Positions 35,528-43,716 of a stretch of 64,000 nt of DNA are shown piece by piece. Origin of the DNA: Bacillus sp. B1-b2. Lineage in GTDB: Bacteria > Bacillota > Bacilli > Bacillales > Cytobacillaceae. Position numbers and translations under genes: made by a program. Positions within the stretch are counted from its first letter, which is position 1; each line of letters starts with the position of its first letter. A model generated the notes under the pieces. That model saw only the letters and a list, made by a program, of their open reading frames with translations, was not told where the DNA came from and ran no database searches. Where the stretch lies: positions 124,001 to 188,000 of the forward strand of contig NZ_WEHU01000002.1 in the NCBI RefSeq assembly GCF_009183415.1, in the 5' to 3' direction.

Positions 35528-36393
35528 AATCTACATTTAAGATGTAAATTAACTCGAAGTTGAGCGCTCAGTAATTTCAAATATAAGTTTCTTTGTAATT
35601 TTTTAGTCGCTTATATTGGAAGCATTGTTAAATGCCTCTGCATTATTTTATTATCCACAAACAGCCAATCTATGGTAAGGTATGAACAATGTTAGTTAAT
35701 TACTACTTAAATATTGCTAACGTTTTGCTAACGTAATTCCATAAAAAACGGTATATCGACGTTAAAGATGTTACAACCATTAATATCCGAAACGTGGATT
35801 TACCACATTTTTTGTACCTCTCGTTAACTATATTACACATTCAAAGCTTACGGGCTGCATGATGTAATATTGCCTTAGTAAATTAGTTAATAAGGTTAAT
35901 TCTTAAACAGAATAAGGTAAACACTACTACATCTATAACTATCTGCCATCACCACCCCAGCCATGTGGAGTGTGTAGTTCAATTAAAATTGAAGTTGTAA
36001 TTAACTAATAGAAATTTTCCAGATAAAATAGACTTTTTCCACAATTCATCCACAGTTGGAATAAAGTTTTTCCAAAATAGGTGAGAAAAAAGCCTGTTAT
36101 CCAGGACATATCAACAATGGTGAAAAAGCGTGAGTGAAAAACTTTATTCTAACTCGATAAAACACGTGAAAAAAAGCATGAAAAAAGCCCGATAAAACGG
36201 GTTTTTTTCTTTCAAAAATGAGGGGAAGAGTATTTATTAACTGCATAAAAAAAGAATATATAAAAAAGATCTGAAAATTGGTAAATGGATTCTCAGACTC
36301 CTTTTGTGTATTATTTCCATTCCTTATGTAAGACAGTGATGGTGATTAATGGTAAAATTTATGTAGAAGTAATATGCGAAAGGAGTTATCTAG
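35528..36393. other. 865-base non-coding stretch at the right side of the defence run
   Basis: No credible gene. It includes a GCTAACG-tttt-GCTAACG short direct repeat near 35.71 kb and A-rich sequence. A GC-containing hairpin near 36183-36208 (AAAAAAGCCCG/CGGGTTTTTT) looks like a terminator. It may hold debris or an element boundary, but no attachment repeat was identified. Confidence 0.4.
36181..36212 (+). terminator. Intrinsic terminator without an adjacent gene
   Basis: AAAAAAGCCCG pairs with CGGGTTTTTTT around a seven-base loop, followed by TTTC. It stands about 650 bases after the AIPR stop, with no ORF in between, so it may end an unrecognised transcript. Confidence 0.7.
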
Positions 36394-36918
36394 ATGCCAT
36401 TCGAGGGCTTTGATTTTTCTAATTTCTGGGAAGATGACGATTATGCGAGGAAATCTTATATAGAAGAACCTCCAACAACGGAATTGATTGCAAAAGTCGA
36501 GGGAGAATTGGGGTATGAGCTTCCAGAATCGTACATTTGGTTAATGAAGCAGCATAATGGAGGCGTTCCTGTTAATACTTGTTATCCTACTAATATGGCT
36601 ACAAGTTGGGCAGAAGATCATATTGCTATAACAGGCATAATGGGGATTGGATATAATAAATCTTATAGTCTCTGTGGTGATTTGGGGAGCCAATTCATGA
36701 TTGATGAATGGGGATATCCTAATATTGGAGTAGCAATATGTGATTGCCCATCTGCTGGACATGACATGATTTTTCTAGATTATAGAGAATGTGGTCCGCA
36801 GGGAGAACCGAAAGTTGTGCATATTGACCAAGAAGGTGACTATGAGATTACGATTCTAGCAGATAATTTTGAGGACTTTATTCGTGGTCTCGTGCATGAC
36901 GATGTGTTTGAATATTGA
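36394..36918 (+). CDS. SUKH-family (SMI1/KNR4) protein
   Basis: 174-aa acidic protein. The core KVEGELGYELPESYIWLMKQHNGG (residues ~31-54; G-E-LP-Y-LM-HNGG landmarks) is the SMI1/KNR4 signature, followed by the usual beta sheet with AGHDMIFLDYRECGPQGEPKV. In bacteria SUKH proteins act mostly as immunity proteins to contact-dependent or type VII toxins. No toxin gene is adjacent, so this is an orphan immunity gene or a defence decoy. AAAGGAG lies upstream of the ATG. Confidence 0.85.
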   Translation: MPFEGFDFSNFWEDDDYARKSYIEEPPTTELIAKVEGELGYELPESYIWLMKQHNGGVPVNTCYPTNMATSWAEDHIAITGIMGIGYNKSYSLCGDLGSQFMIDEWGYPNIGVAICDCPSAGHDMIFLDYRECGPQGEPKVVHIDQEGDYEITILADNFEDFIRGLVHDDVFEY

Positions 36919-37135
36919 TTAACCTCGTTTATTCGATTTAAGATGTTGAGAAATATCTTTATTAAAGTATTCTGTTTTAGAAAAGAACTTAGATAATATC
37001 TTTTTTAGAAATCTTGGGTCTTAGTTTGCTCAAGATTTCTTACGCCACTGAATTCCTGCCTTTTAACCACTCCATAAATGATTGATAGAATGTAAAATTA
37101 TTTTTAAAATTTATTTATATACCAAATTTATTCAA

Positions 37136-37252
37136 CATGTATAGTATAAATATTCAACGTAGGATAATTTTTTGAGGAGATCCCCAATGAAAATAAATTG
37201 TGATCACATAGCTGATACTCATTGTCTCTATGCTTGTTTCATGGAGAATTAA
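37136..37252 (+). pseudogene. Relic of a response-regulator promoter, ribosome site and start
   Basis: Bases 37136-37164 match 52523-52551 at 25 of 29 positions by eye. A GAGGAG ribosome site follows, then ATG 37187 at nearly the same distance (51 versus 52 bases). The frame begins MKINC, like MKIDC of the functional regulator, and stops after 21 codons. It looks like a decayed duplicate of the leader of the two-component/ABC operon. Confidence 0.6.
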
Positions 37253-37575
37253 CAAGATCTCTGCATATAGTTTGATTGCAGAGTGAGGAAAAACTTGCTA
37301 ATTATGAGTGATATATTTGAGATAAGATTATGTTAAATATATTTTATAATGAGAGAGTTTATATCCGTTCGATTGTGCTATAAACAATGTAAATCTGCGG
37401 AGAGGAAAATTCTTATCATGGCTAGTTTTGAAATATTAACCAAAAACATCCCCTTTTCATTAAAATACAATTTCCAATTTAGAAAGGAATTCAGTTAAAA
37501 GAAACTTTTTTTAGGTTTTGATTCAACATTATAACGAGATAAATGAAAAAGACTTTAGATCAAATCTTTATAACA

Positions 37576-37625
37576 AAGACACCAAGTTGACCAAACTTTT
37601 CTAGGTTCAACTTGGTGTCTTGCGT
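37576..37625. terminator. Terminator after the 344-aa gene
   Basis: AAGACACCAAGTTGA (37576-37590) pairs with the complementary arm at about 37607-37621. On the minus strand TTTGTTAT follows, suiting the end of the 344-aa gene. Confidence 0.75.
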
Positions 37626-37652
37626 TTTCCTGATAATTGGATACCTGTTCTC

Positions 37653-38684
37653 CTAGTAGTTTTCCTTAGCACGTAAGCAAGCCAAAACAGAAAGGACAAG
37701 CAGGAATAATTCAAATAATATCCAGTAAGTCATAACAGATTTAGATCCATCATATGACCATTGATTTATATTAATAAAGAAAATGAGGATCATTAATCCT
37801 AATACTAAATGGCTTTTTAGAAAAAAAGCAAACCCTCTTTTAATAGAGAATGGCTTTTGATCTTCTTTCTTTGGAACTGTATCCACTTGTTCTTTAGAAA
37901 CAGATAGAGTAGATGGTGGAAAGAAAAGTTCTTGTAAAGTGTCTTCTATTTTTGAAAAGTAATCAGTGAATGTAACAGGGACAAGATATATTCTATTGAG
38001 TTTCACTTGTTCATAGTCTACATGCCAAATAAAGTCATCATTAGGAATGAAGTAGGCAAGTTGATCAGTTTTTGGTTTAGCTGAATTTGTGTTTTCTATA
38101 AAAGAAGTTGAATGAAATGCTTGAATATTCTTTTTGAAATCCTTAAGAAAATCAGCGAGTTGATTATGTATCTCAGGATTTTTTATCATTTTATCAAGGT
38201 CTGCTGTCTTTAAATTATGTATTGAGTTAAACTCTTTATCGGTTATTTCGATTGTTTGAATTGTATCAATATTTTTTCGAGTGGAAGCTTGAATTCCATA
38301 AAAATGACATAACAAATCAACAAACCCAGATTGTATGTTGTGATAGCTAAAAGTATGCTTTCCATCTGAAATCAATTGAACAAGTGATTGATCACAATTA
38401 TTTTGATGGATGACTAACTTTTGCAGCTTATTTTTACAAATGAGCATTTTGGAGGAATGAACAAGTGTTTCTAGAATCTCTTGTAGCTCAATGGAGAGTT
38501 TTGTTTTTCTTCGTGCATTCCAACATCCTTTTGTTTTGAGATTTTCTATTGCTTCATCTGAAAGGCTTGTATTCTTAAAACGATACTCTTTTCTAAGTTT
38601 TTTTGTGAAATGGACAAATCCGCATAATTCAAGGGTACCGATAAGTTCTGCTGTTGTTAAAGTAAGTTCATTATCTCTTGTCAT
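37653..38684 (-). CDS. Unrecognised protein with two C-terminal membrane segments
   Basis: 343-aa protein from ATG 38684, with GGAGG upstream; an adjacent GTG would add one residue. A soluble part of ~285 residues starts with an LTTAELIGTLELCGFVHF helix, and two transmembrane helices lie near 285-305 and 312-335. A short charged cytoplasmic or external tail follows. The N-terminal pattern loosely recalls EspG-like chaperones of type VII secretion, but this is a weak resemblance and no other ESX gene is nearby. It sits 65 bases downstream of a small membrane-protein gene on the same strand and probably forms an operon with it. Confidence 0.65.
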   Translation of the reverse strand: MTRDNELTLTTAELIGTLELCGFVHFTKKLRKEYRFKNTSLSDEAIENLKTKGCWNARRKTKLSIELQEILETLVHSSKMLICKNKLQKLVIHQNNCDQSLVQLISDGKHTFSYHNIQSGFVDLLCHFYGIQASTRKNIDTIQTIEITDKEFNSIHNLKTADLDKMIKNPEIHNQLADFLKDFKKNIQAFHSTSFIENTNSAKPKTDQLAYFIPNDDFIWHVDYEQVKLNRIYLVPVTFTDYFSKIEDTLQELFFPPSTLSVSKEQVDTVPKKEDQKPFSIKRGFAFFLKSHLVLGLMILIFFININQWSYDGSKSVMTYWILFELFLLVLSVLACLRAKENY

Positions 38685-38749
38685 CACTGTTCCTCCGGGA
38701 ATCGTTTTTTCAAGGAGTAAATTGTTTCAACCATTGACTATATACAGCA

Positions 38750-39121
38750 TTAATACACATCTGCAATCATAAACAATTGGAAAAAGAGAATCAGAAAAAA
38801 GAAGATTGCAAGTAATTTGTTTAGTACAAATGGGAGTCGGTTTAACACTGTTTGTACATAATAATTGATTCCAGAAAAACCAATTGCAATGTAGCTGAAA
38901 ACATAGTCAAAAATACTGGTTTTTTCTTTGCGTACATGACCTTCGTATATTACTATGGTTGCTTTTTGTAGAATAATAGCTATAAATGCAGCAATTGCAT
39001 TCGATGTCATAATCAAGGCTAGATATGTACTTGGGAATGGGATATCTAAGCCGGTAAACACCAAAGAAATTAATGTTATGATGACTATAGCAATCATTAA
39101 GCCAATCGTTTTCTCTTTCAT
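38750..39121 (-). CDS. Small polytopic membrane protein
   Basis: 123-aa hydrophobic protein with about four membrane helices (residues ~7-25, 30-52, 70-90, 98-120). AGGAG stands eight bases before ATG 39121. It is the first gene of a two-gene minus-strand unit with the 343-aa membrane-anchored protein. No family is recognised. It could be a membrane partner of that protein. Confidence 0.65.
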   Translation of the reverse strand: MKEKTIGLMIAIVIITLISLVFTGLDIPFPSTYLALIMTSNAIAAFIAIILQKATIVIYEGHVRKEKTSIFDYVFSYIAIGFSGINYYVQTVLNRLPFVLNKLLAIFFFLILFFQLFMIADVY

Positions 39122-39440
39122 TAATAAGGCTCCTAACGTAATAGATTAGAAGTATACTATCAAGTTTCAAAGAAATCTTTAATAGTACTATTAACATGTA
39201 AGTACACAAAATAGCTAAAGTAACAATTCAAGAACTATGGTTTTCCGGATTTCTGTTTTTGAATAGATATAATATACAAAACTAATAGTTTTTCCTTACC
39301 TTTCTCTATATCTTTTCTTACCAAACTTGGAGTTTTTTATTTTGATGAATCATTTTGCGGGAATGCTTAGCGGAAATATATTGTGGATTTGACTGGCTAA
39401 ATTATTTGTGGGATTTCTATTTTAAATGTTGTTCCTCAAC
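39122..39440. other. Intergenic region, nothing recognised
   Basis: About 320 AT-rich bases between the small membrane-protein gene and the retropepsin-like pseudogene. No ORF with a ribosome site and no clear repeat or hairpin was seen. Confidence 0.4.
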
Positions 39441-39827
39441 CTATTGTTTTGCTGGATATAATTCTAATTTACTCATATCTACAATAAAATGATAATTCAT
39501 TAAAATATCCAAGCCTAGGAGCCTATTATGATTTTTTGGTAGGAATCCAACATCAATTTCAATATTCTTTATACTCATTTATCAATTTGAATTTTATCCA
39601 TTATCTTTGTATAGAAGGGTACTGAACCACCAATTCCATACGCTTCATAAATATCATCCCCATTTTCATACGTTACTCCTAGTTCTTCTAATACATCGGG
39701 ACTAATTACAGTGTGCGAGGAACCTCTGTCAATAATCATATCATTGACTTGTAGCATTTCCTCGAAAAGTAACTATAAGTGATGTAGTTATTAACTGTCC
39801 ATCAAATGATATTTTCACTATATTCAT
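39441..39827 (-). pseudogene. Frameshifted retropepsin-like aspartic protease
   Basis: Three consecutive frames together give one retropepsin-like protein. The N-terminus MNIVKISFDGQLITTSLIVTF starts at 39827. The catalytic segment reads IIDRGSSHTVISPDVLEELG in the next frame. The C-terminus GFLPKNHNRLLGLDILMNYHF ends at the TAG at 39441. An extra base near 39756 and a missing base near 39575 explain both shifts. The active-site triplet is D-R-G instead of D-T/S-G, a third sign of decay. The start overlaps the stop of the 79-aa gene as ATGA, so the two were once translationally coupled. Sequencing error at homopolymers is the alternative for the deletion. Confidence 0.8.
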
Positions 39828-40063
39828 CTCACCCTCATCAATGGGTTTTTACGAATATGAACGATACATTCCTTGTTCGATGTATGGTAAACAATATTCC
39901 CAGAATCTACATTAAAAAATTCTTTATTTACATTTTCTGCTGGAATGGTTCGAATGGGCGCAACTTCATCAATAATTTTTTTATCATCTTCTTCAAGAAA
40001 ATTAAGAACAGATACTAATACAAATTGATTTGGAAATAATTCTCTAACTTCTTGCCACTTCAT
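39824..40063 (-). CDS. 79-aa partner gene of the retropepsin-like pseudogene
   Basis: 79-aa protein (begins MKWQEVRELFPNQFVLV, ends IRKNPLMRVR) with AAAGGAGA before ATG 40063. It is known only as a conserved hypothetical that tends to precede retropepsin-like genes in bacilli (from memory). The stop overlaps the start of the pseudogene. It looks like a one-domain beta-rich protein. It is intact while its partner is broken, so its function may be relaxed. Confidence 0.65.
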   Translation of the reverse strand: MKWQEVRELFPNQFVLVSVLNFLEEDDKKIIDEVAPIRTIPAENVNKEFFNVDSGNIVYHTSNKECIVHIRKNPLMRVR

Positions 40064-40323
40064 ATACCATCTCTCCTTTTCAACTATTATAAGCTATAGA
40101 ACAGTTAATCTCACTTTTTATGAACAGTATTTTCCAAATATTTCATATAAACCTAAAATATAACAGAATGAAATATCCTTCCGTCTTTAGAAAAAATGAT
40201 CTTGTTTTTTTATTGTTTATTAAGGTGATAGATATGGTAAACAAAGTTTGCTATTTATTACCGAACTCATAAACCCAATCATTTGGTAAAATAAGAGTAT
40301 CTAATAATAATAGAGGTATCAAT

Positions 40324-41643
40324 ATGATAGAGCAATCAGTCTTGATGTATTTAAAAGAATTCATTCTAAAAAGTGGGGAAGAACTAGATTGGAACTCTTA
40401 CAGTGATGAAAATGTATTATCGGAAGTGAAAATTATAAAGCAATCGGTTAGGACTTTTCGAGTATTGGGAGTTCTAACATTATCATTGCAAACACATCAT
40501 TCAGAACTAACAAAAACGGATTCCAAACTAGATTCTTTAGCAATTACTGCTAGAAAAAAGGTCTACCTTGATGATCAGGATCGTCAAACATTTAAATGGC
40601 TAGAGGACGGATGGATTATTAAGGAAGTACGATTTGAAAAGGATGAGAAAACAGTTCACTCTTCACATTATCGGATGGGGTTCCGATTATACAAACACGA
40701 GCAGATAAAAATCCAACATAAAATGGATCGAATTCATAATGAATTTCATGACATTAAGGACCAAATTTTATCAATGTTATTAACTCAAATTAAGGACCAA
40801 CAAAGCTTTTCCCAACAAAAAGAACAAGGAATACAAAACATTATTAAAAGAATGGATCAATTTCATGTGAGTGATTTAATGTCACCCATTTATTTTCCGG
40901 AAAAATGGTTAAACGGAAAGAGATTAAAGTTCTTGCACTTTGTTCATGCATTTAGCAAAATATGTGTTCAAAAGAACGAATTTGATTGGAAAGAGATTGG
41001 TGCAAATTATTATCAAAAAATTGGTGGTTCAAAGGAATTTGATGCCTATAAGCAAGAGTTTATTGAGCTACTAGAAGAGTGGGTTAACTATCCAGCTATG
41101 GAGTTAGGCTTAACTAGCCTTGGTCAAATTACACCGATTTATTTTGCGGGTCAACTGAGAGGTAATTATGCAAGCTATAATTGGGGACCAGTACATGCCT
41201 TAACAAATATATCTATATCAAATGAAGTGTATCGAACAAAAGCGACTACTTTATGGCTTGTGGAAAACAGGGCAATCTTGACGCGAATGGCATCAGCCGA
41301 ACAATTTCTAGAAGATTCGAATTCTCTCATCATATGCGTTGATGGGCATTTACGTTCTGCACACAGAAAGACTATTTCACAAATTCTGGACAATAGCTAT
41401 ATAGAACAAGTAATGATTTGGTGTGACTATGATTCTAGTGGTTTACAAATCTCAAAAGAAATTAGTATTGCAGTAAATCAACATAATGAACTTAGGGTGA
41501 AATGGATATTGCCAGATCAGCAAGTTGTTAACGACTGGATCCAATATGAAAAATATGTATTGAGCTTTTTAGAAAATAGTAAGATGGAGCAAGAACAAAT
41601 GATTGGAGGGATTGAACTATGGAAAAAATGGATTCTGGATTGA
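40324..41643 (+). CDS. jetD: Wadjet JetD, Toprim nuclease subunit
   Basis: 439-aa protein with an N-terminal winged-helix and arm region and a C-terminal Toprim domain. The DxD acidic pair is in VMIWCDYDSSG (Asp368 and Asp370), preceded by the IICVDGH strand near 337-343. JetD resembles topoisomerase VI A subunits and is the DNA-cleaving subunit of Wadjet, which recognises small circular plasmids by loop extrusion. Here it is the first gene, and the other three follow with overlaps of 25, 59 and 4 bases. A gene order with jetD first differs from type I and suggests a type II/III variant. It is preceded by GAGG six bases before the ATG. Confidence 0.9.
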   Translation: MIEQSVLMYLKEFILKSGEELDWNSYSDENVLSEVKIIKQSVRTFRVLGVLTLSLQTHHSELTKTDSKLDSLAITARKKVYLDDQDRQTFKWLEDGWIIKEVRFEKDEKTVHSSHYRMGFRLYKHEQIKIQHKMDRIHNEFHDIKDQILSMLLTQIKDQQSFSQQKEQGIQNIIKRMDQFHVSDLMSPIYFPEKWLNGKRLKFLHFVHAFSKICVQKNEFDWKEIGANYYQKIGGSKEFDAYKQEFIELLEEWVNYPAMELGLTSLGQITPIYFAGQLRGNYASYNWGPVHALTNISISNEVYRTKATTLWLVENRAILTRMASAEQFLEDSNSLIICVDGHLRSAHRKTISQILDNSYIEQVMIWCDYDSSGLQISKEISIAVNQHNELRVKWILPDQQVVNDWIQYEKYVLSFLENSKMEQEQMIGGIELWKKWILD

Positions 41644-43043
41644 TTTCAGTCTTTCATTCAACTGAATCTGCGCCTGAAATCATGCAGTCAATGAAAGATA
41701 TTTCATCGCTAGCGGGTGTACTTAGTGATTTAGGGGCACATAATTTTTTCCAAACTCCAAGTGAGATTCTAAGATTTTTAAGACTCATTCAATTGTTAAA
41801 TGAAGAAGCTCTGGGCCTAGATGAACCAATAGAAAATGAAGAGATGATCTATTATCGGTATCGAAATCGTTATGATGATTTAGAGCCTCCATCGAAAAAG
41901 AGAGTAGTACAAATCATAAATGTATTAGTAAAATATAACTGGATTTCCAAACAAACTCGAAAAATTAAAATGAGAGATGTTGGCAAACGAATGATGGATG
42001 CACTTATTCGTCTTGCTAATGATTCCCTTGCTTATTATATGAATGATGATATTGGAAAATCTTTATTTCAGGCCCGTCGTGATGCGGAAATAAGTGAAGC
42101 TTATGATGATAATGGTATTTCAGGTGGAAATAAAATAACAAGTATGATTCGAAATGTAGAAGATGCGATTTCTCTTTTAAAAGAGCGTGAGTTAGAGATG
42201 CTTGCAGACCGTAATGCACTTCCCCAGCTTGAAATCATTCACCAACTAATGAAAGATTTAGAAATAAAATTGGAGGATAGATTTAGGCAATTTCAAACAG
42301 TAGAAGATAGTTTAGTGTTGACGGACTTAATGCAAAAGGGAACATCGGTACTTGCAGAAGGAACCAATCTAAGCATAGGGATGATCAACAAGTATGTAAA
42401 ATTCTCTAATATGCAAAAAACGCCACTGACATCGACAATTCAGCCTGAAAAGGTACGATCCTTCATATCGAAAATGTTTGATCCTCCACTTGATTCCGAT
42501 ATTCCCAATGCTCATCAACTATTAAGCTTTTTAGAACAGAATCAATATGAAGAGGAAGCACTTGATGGATTATGGATACCAATTAAGTTCGCTGCGCCTT
42601 TATCTTCAGTTGCTATCGATGAAGCAATCGGATTTTTAGAGACATATGAACCTGTGGCGGATCCTCTTGTAGAAGAAGAGGAAGAGACCGTGTACTTGTC
42701 AGAAGAAGTATCAGAGGATGAACTCGAGGAATTGATGGGAGAATCGAATTGGCTTCTAACGAAAAATATGATAGATACAAGTTCCATCGAAGCATTTTTT
42801 GAGAAACAAGAACAAGCACCAGTCGAGCAGGTGATTGTTGAAGCGACAACCGATCAGTGGAGTGATGCGATTAATGCTCTAACAGCTATTTCTGCATTGA
42901 TAAGTAATAAAAAGGTTTCAGTCTTTCCGGAAGATGAAAAGAAAGTACGTAAGGTTTACGAAAAAGAATGGGAGTGGATGAAGGATGGAGATGGATCAGA
43001 CATTATTAAACGAAGACAACGTTTCCAAAGTGACGAAAAATGA
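41619..43043 (+). CDS. jetA: Wadjet JetA, kleisin-like subunit
   Basis: 474-aa protein in the JetA position, overlapping jetD by 25 bases, with GGAGGG eight bases before ATG. Length, a helical body, an N-terminal winged-helix-like LRFLRLIQLLNEE segment and an acidic low-complexity stretch (EEEEETVYLSEEVSEDELEEL near 351-371) fit MukF-like kleisin JetA, which bridges the SMC heads. Identification rests mainly on gene context, because JetA proteins diverge strongly. Confidence 0.8.
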   Translation: MEKMDSGLISVFHSTESAPEIMQSMKDISSLAGVLSDLGAHNFFQTPSEILRFLRLIQLLNEEALGLDEPIENEEMIYYRYRNRYDDLEPPSKKRVVQIINVLVKYNWISKQTRKIKMRDVGKRMMDALIRLANDSLAYYMNDDIGKSLFQARRDAEISEAYDDNGISGGNKITSMIRNVEDAISLLKERELEMLADRNALPQLEIIHQLMKDLEIKLEDRFRQFQTVEDSLVLTDLMQKGTSVLAEGTNLSIGMINKYVKFSNMQKTPLTSTIQPEKVRSFISKMFDPPLDSDIPNAHQLLSFLEQNQYEEEALDGLWIPIKFAAPLSSVAIDEAIGFLETYEPVADPLVEEEEETVYLSEEVSEDELEELMGESNWLLTKNMIDTSSIEAFFEKQEQAPVEQVIVEATTDQWSDAINALTAISALISNKKVSVFPEDEKKVRKVYEKEWEWMKDGDGSDIIKRRQRFQSDEK

Positions 43044-43716
43044 TCATGAATTTGTAGGGGATTTAAATGTTAATCCGTTAAATGTCATGCAGTCGATAAG
43101 AGGGATATTAACACAAGAAGAGGAATTAACGTTTATGAATATCCTATTTTCCTCCTCTGCGTCCATCCGTTCTGGGAATTTCGGTCTATCCCGTAAAGAG
43201 GTAGAAAAACAGCTAGGTATTTCAAGGGATGACGATCGGTTTTTCTCTTTTCTTACAAGGGTAAATCAAGCTATTAGTCGATACTTTCAATTGATTTATG
43301 ATGAAAAGCGAGATCAAGTGGTTGCATTAATGAGAGTTCCTGCTCATTCTGCAAGAAACACTTTATCTAAAGAAAGTCTAGCAATTTTATTATATATGTT
43401 TTACCAACAAGAAGTGTTACAGCATGAGTTCACCTTATTTGACCAAATACTTGATGCTCTGGGGCATGAAACGAAAAAGGCAAACCAAAGGGTGCTCTTA
43501 GCTTTAGATCCTTTAAAAAAAATTGGAGCCATTGAAGACTATCAAACAACTTCATCTGAGAGGGCATTCCAACTTACAGCCATTGGTGTCAATATGTTCT
43601 CTGATTCCTTCCTGCGTCGTATGACAGAGTTCAGCCAGTCCAATCAATTAAACAAAGAAGAAGTGTTGAAATTCTTTAAACGATATAACTTATATCAGAA
43701 AGGGGAAAACGAATGA
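42985..43716 (+). CDS. jetB: Wadjet JetB, KITE subunit
   Basis: 243-aa protein with tandem winged-helix character (segment EEELTFMNILFSSSASIRSGNFGLSRKEVEKQLGI near 46-80). It resembles MukE/DUF4194-type subunits in size and place. It starts inside jetA (59-base overlap) and its stop overlaps the jetC start as ATGA. JetB bridges JetA and the SMC-like motor. Context is the main evidence. Confidence 0.8.
   Translation: MEMDQTLLNEDNVSKVTKNDHEFVGDLNVNPLNVMQSIRGILTQEEELTFMNILFSSSASIRSGNFGLSRKEVEKQLGISRDDDRFFSFLTRVNQAISRYFQLIYDEKRDQVVALMRVPAHSARNTLSKESLAILLYMFYQQEVLQHEFTLFDQILDALGHETKKANQRVLLALDPLKKIGAIEDYQTTSSERAFQLTAIGVNMFSDSFLRRMTEFSQSNQLNKEEVLKFFKRYNLYQKGENE

Larger units (their letters stand above)
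36919..37652. other. Intergenic region with a decayed response-regulator leader
   Basis: About 730 bases without a full gene. 37136-37252 holds a relic related to the leader and start of the response-regulator gene at 52.5 kb. A 26-codon ORF with a GGAGAGG site is at 37418-37498. A hairpin AGAAATCTTG/CAAGATTTCT near 37010-37045 lacks a T run. The shared terminator at 37576-37621 closes the region. Confidence 0.5.

Noticed and set aside
311-36918. Prophage
   Set aside because: Serine recombinases are present but no phage structural, lysis, replication or repressor genes were seen.
37418-37498. 26-codon ORF with a GGAGAGG site
   Set aside because: Spacing of about 12 bases is long, no family is recognisable, and it lies amid decayed sequence. 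Mentioned only as part of the intergenic entry.
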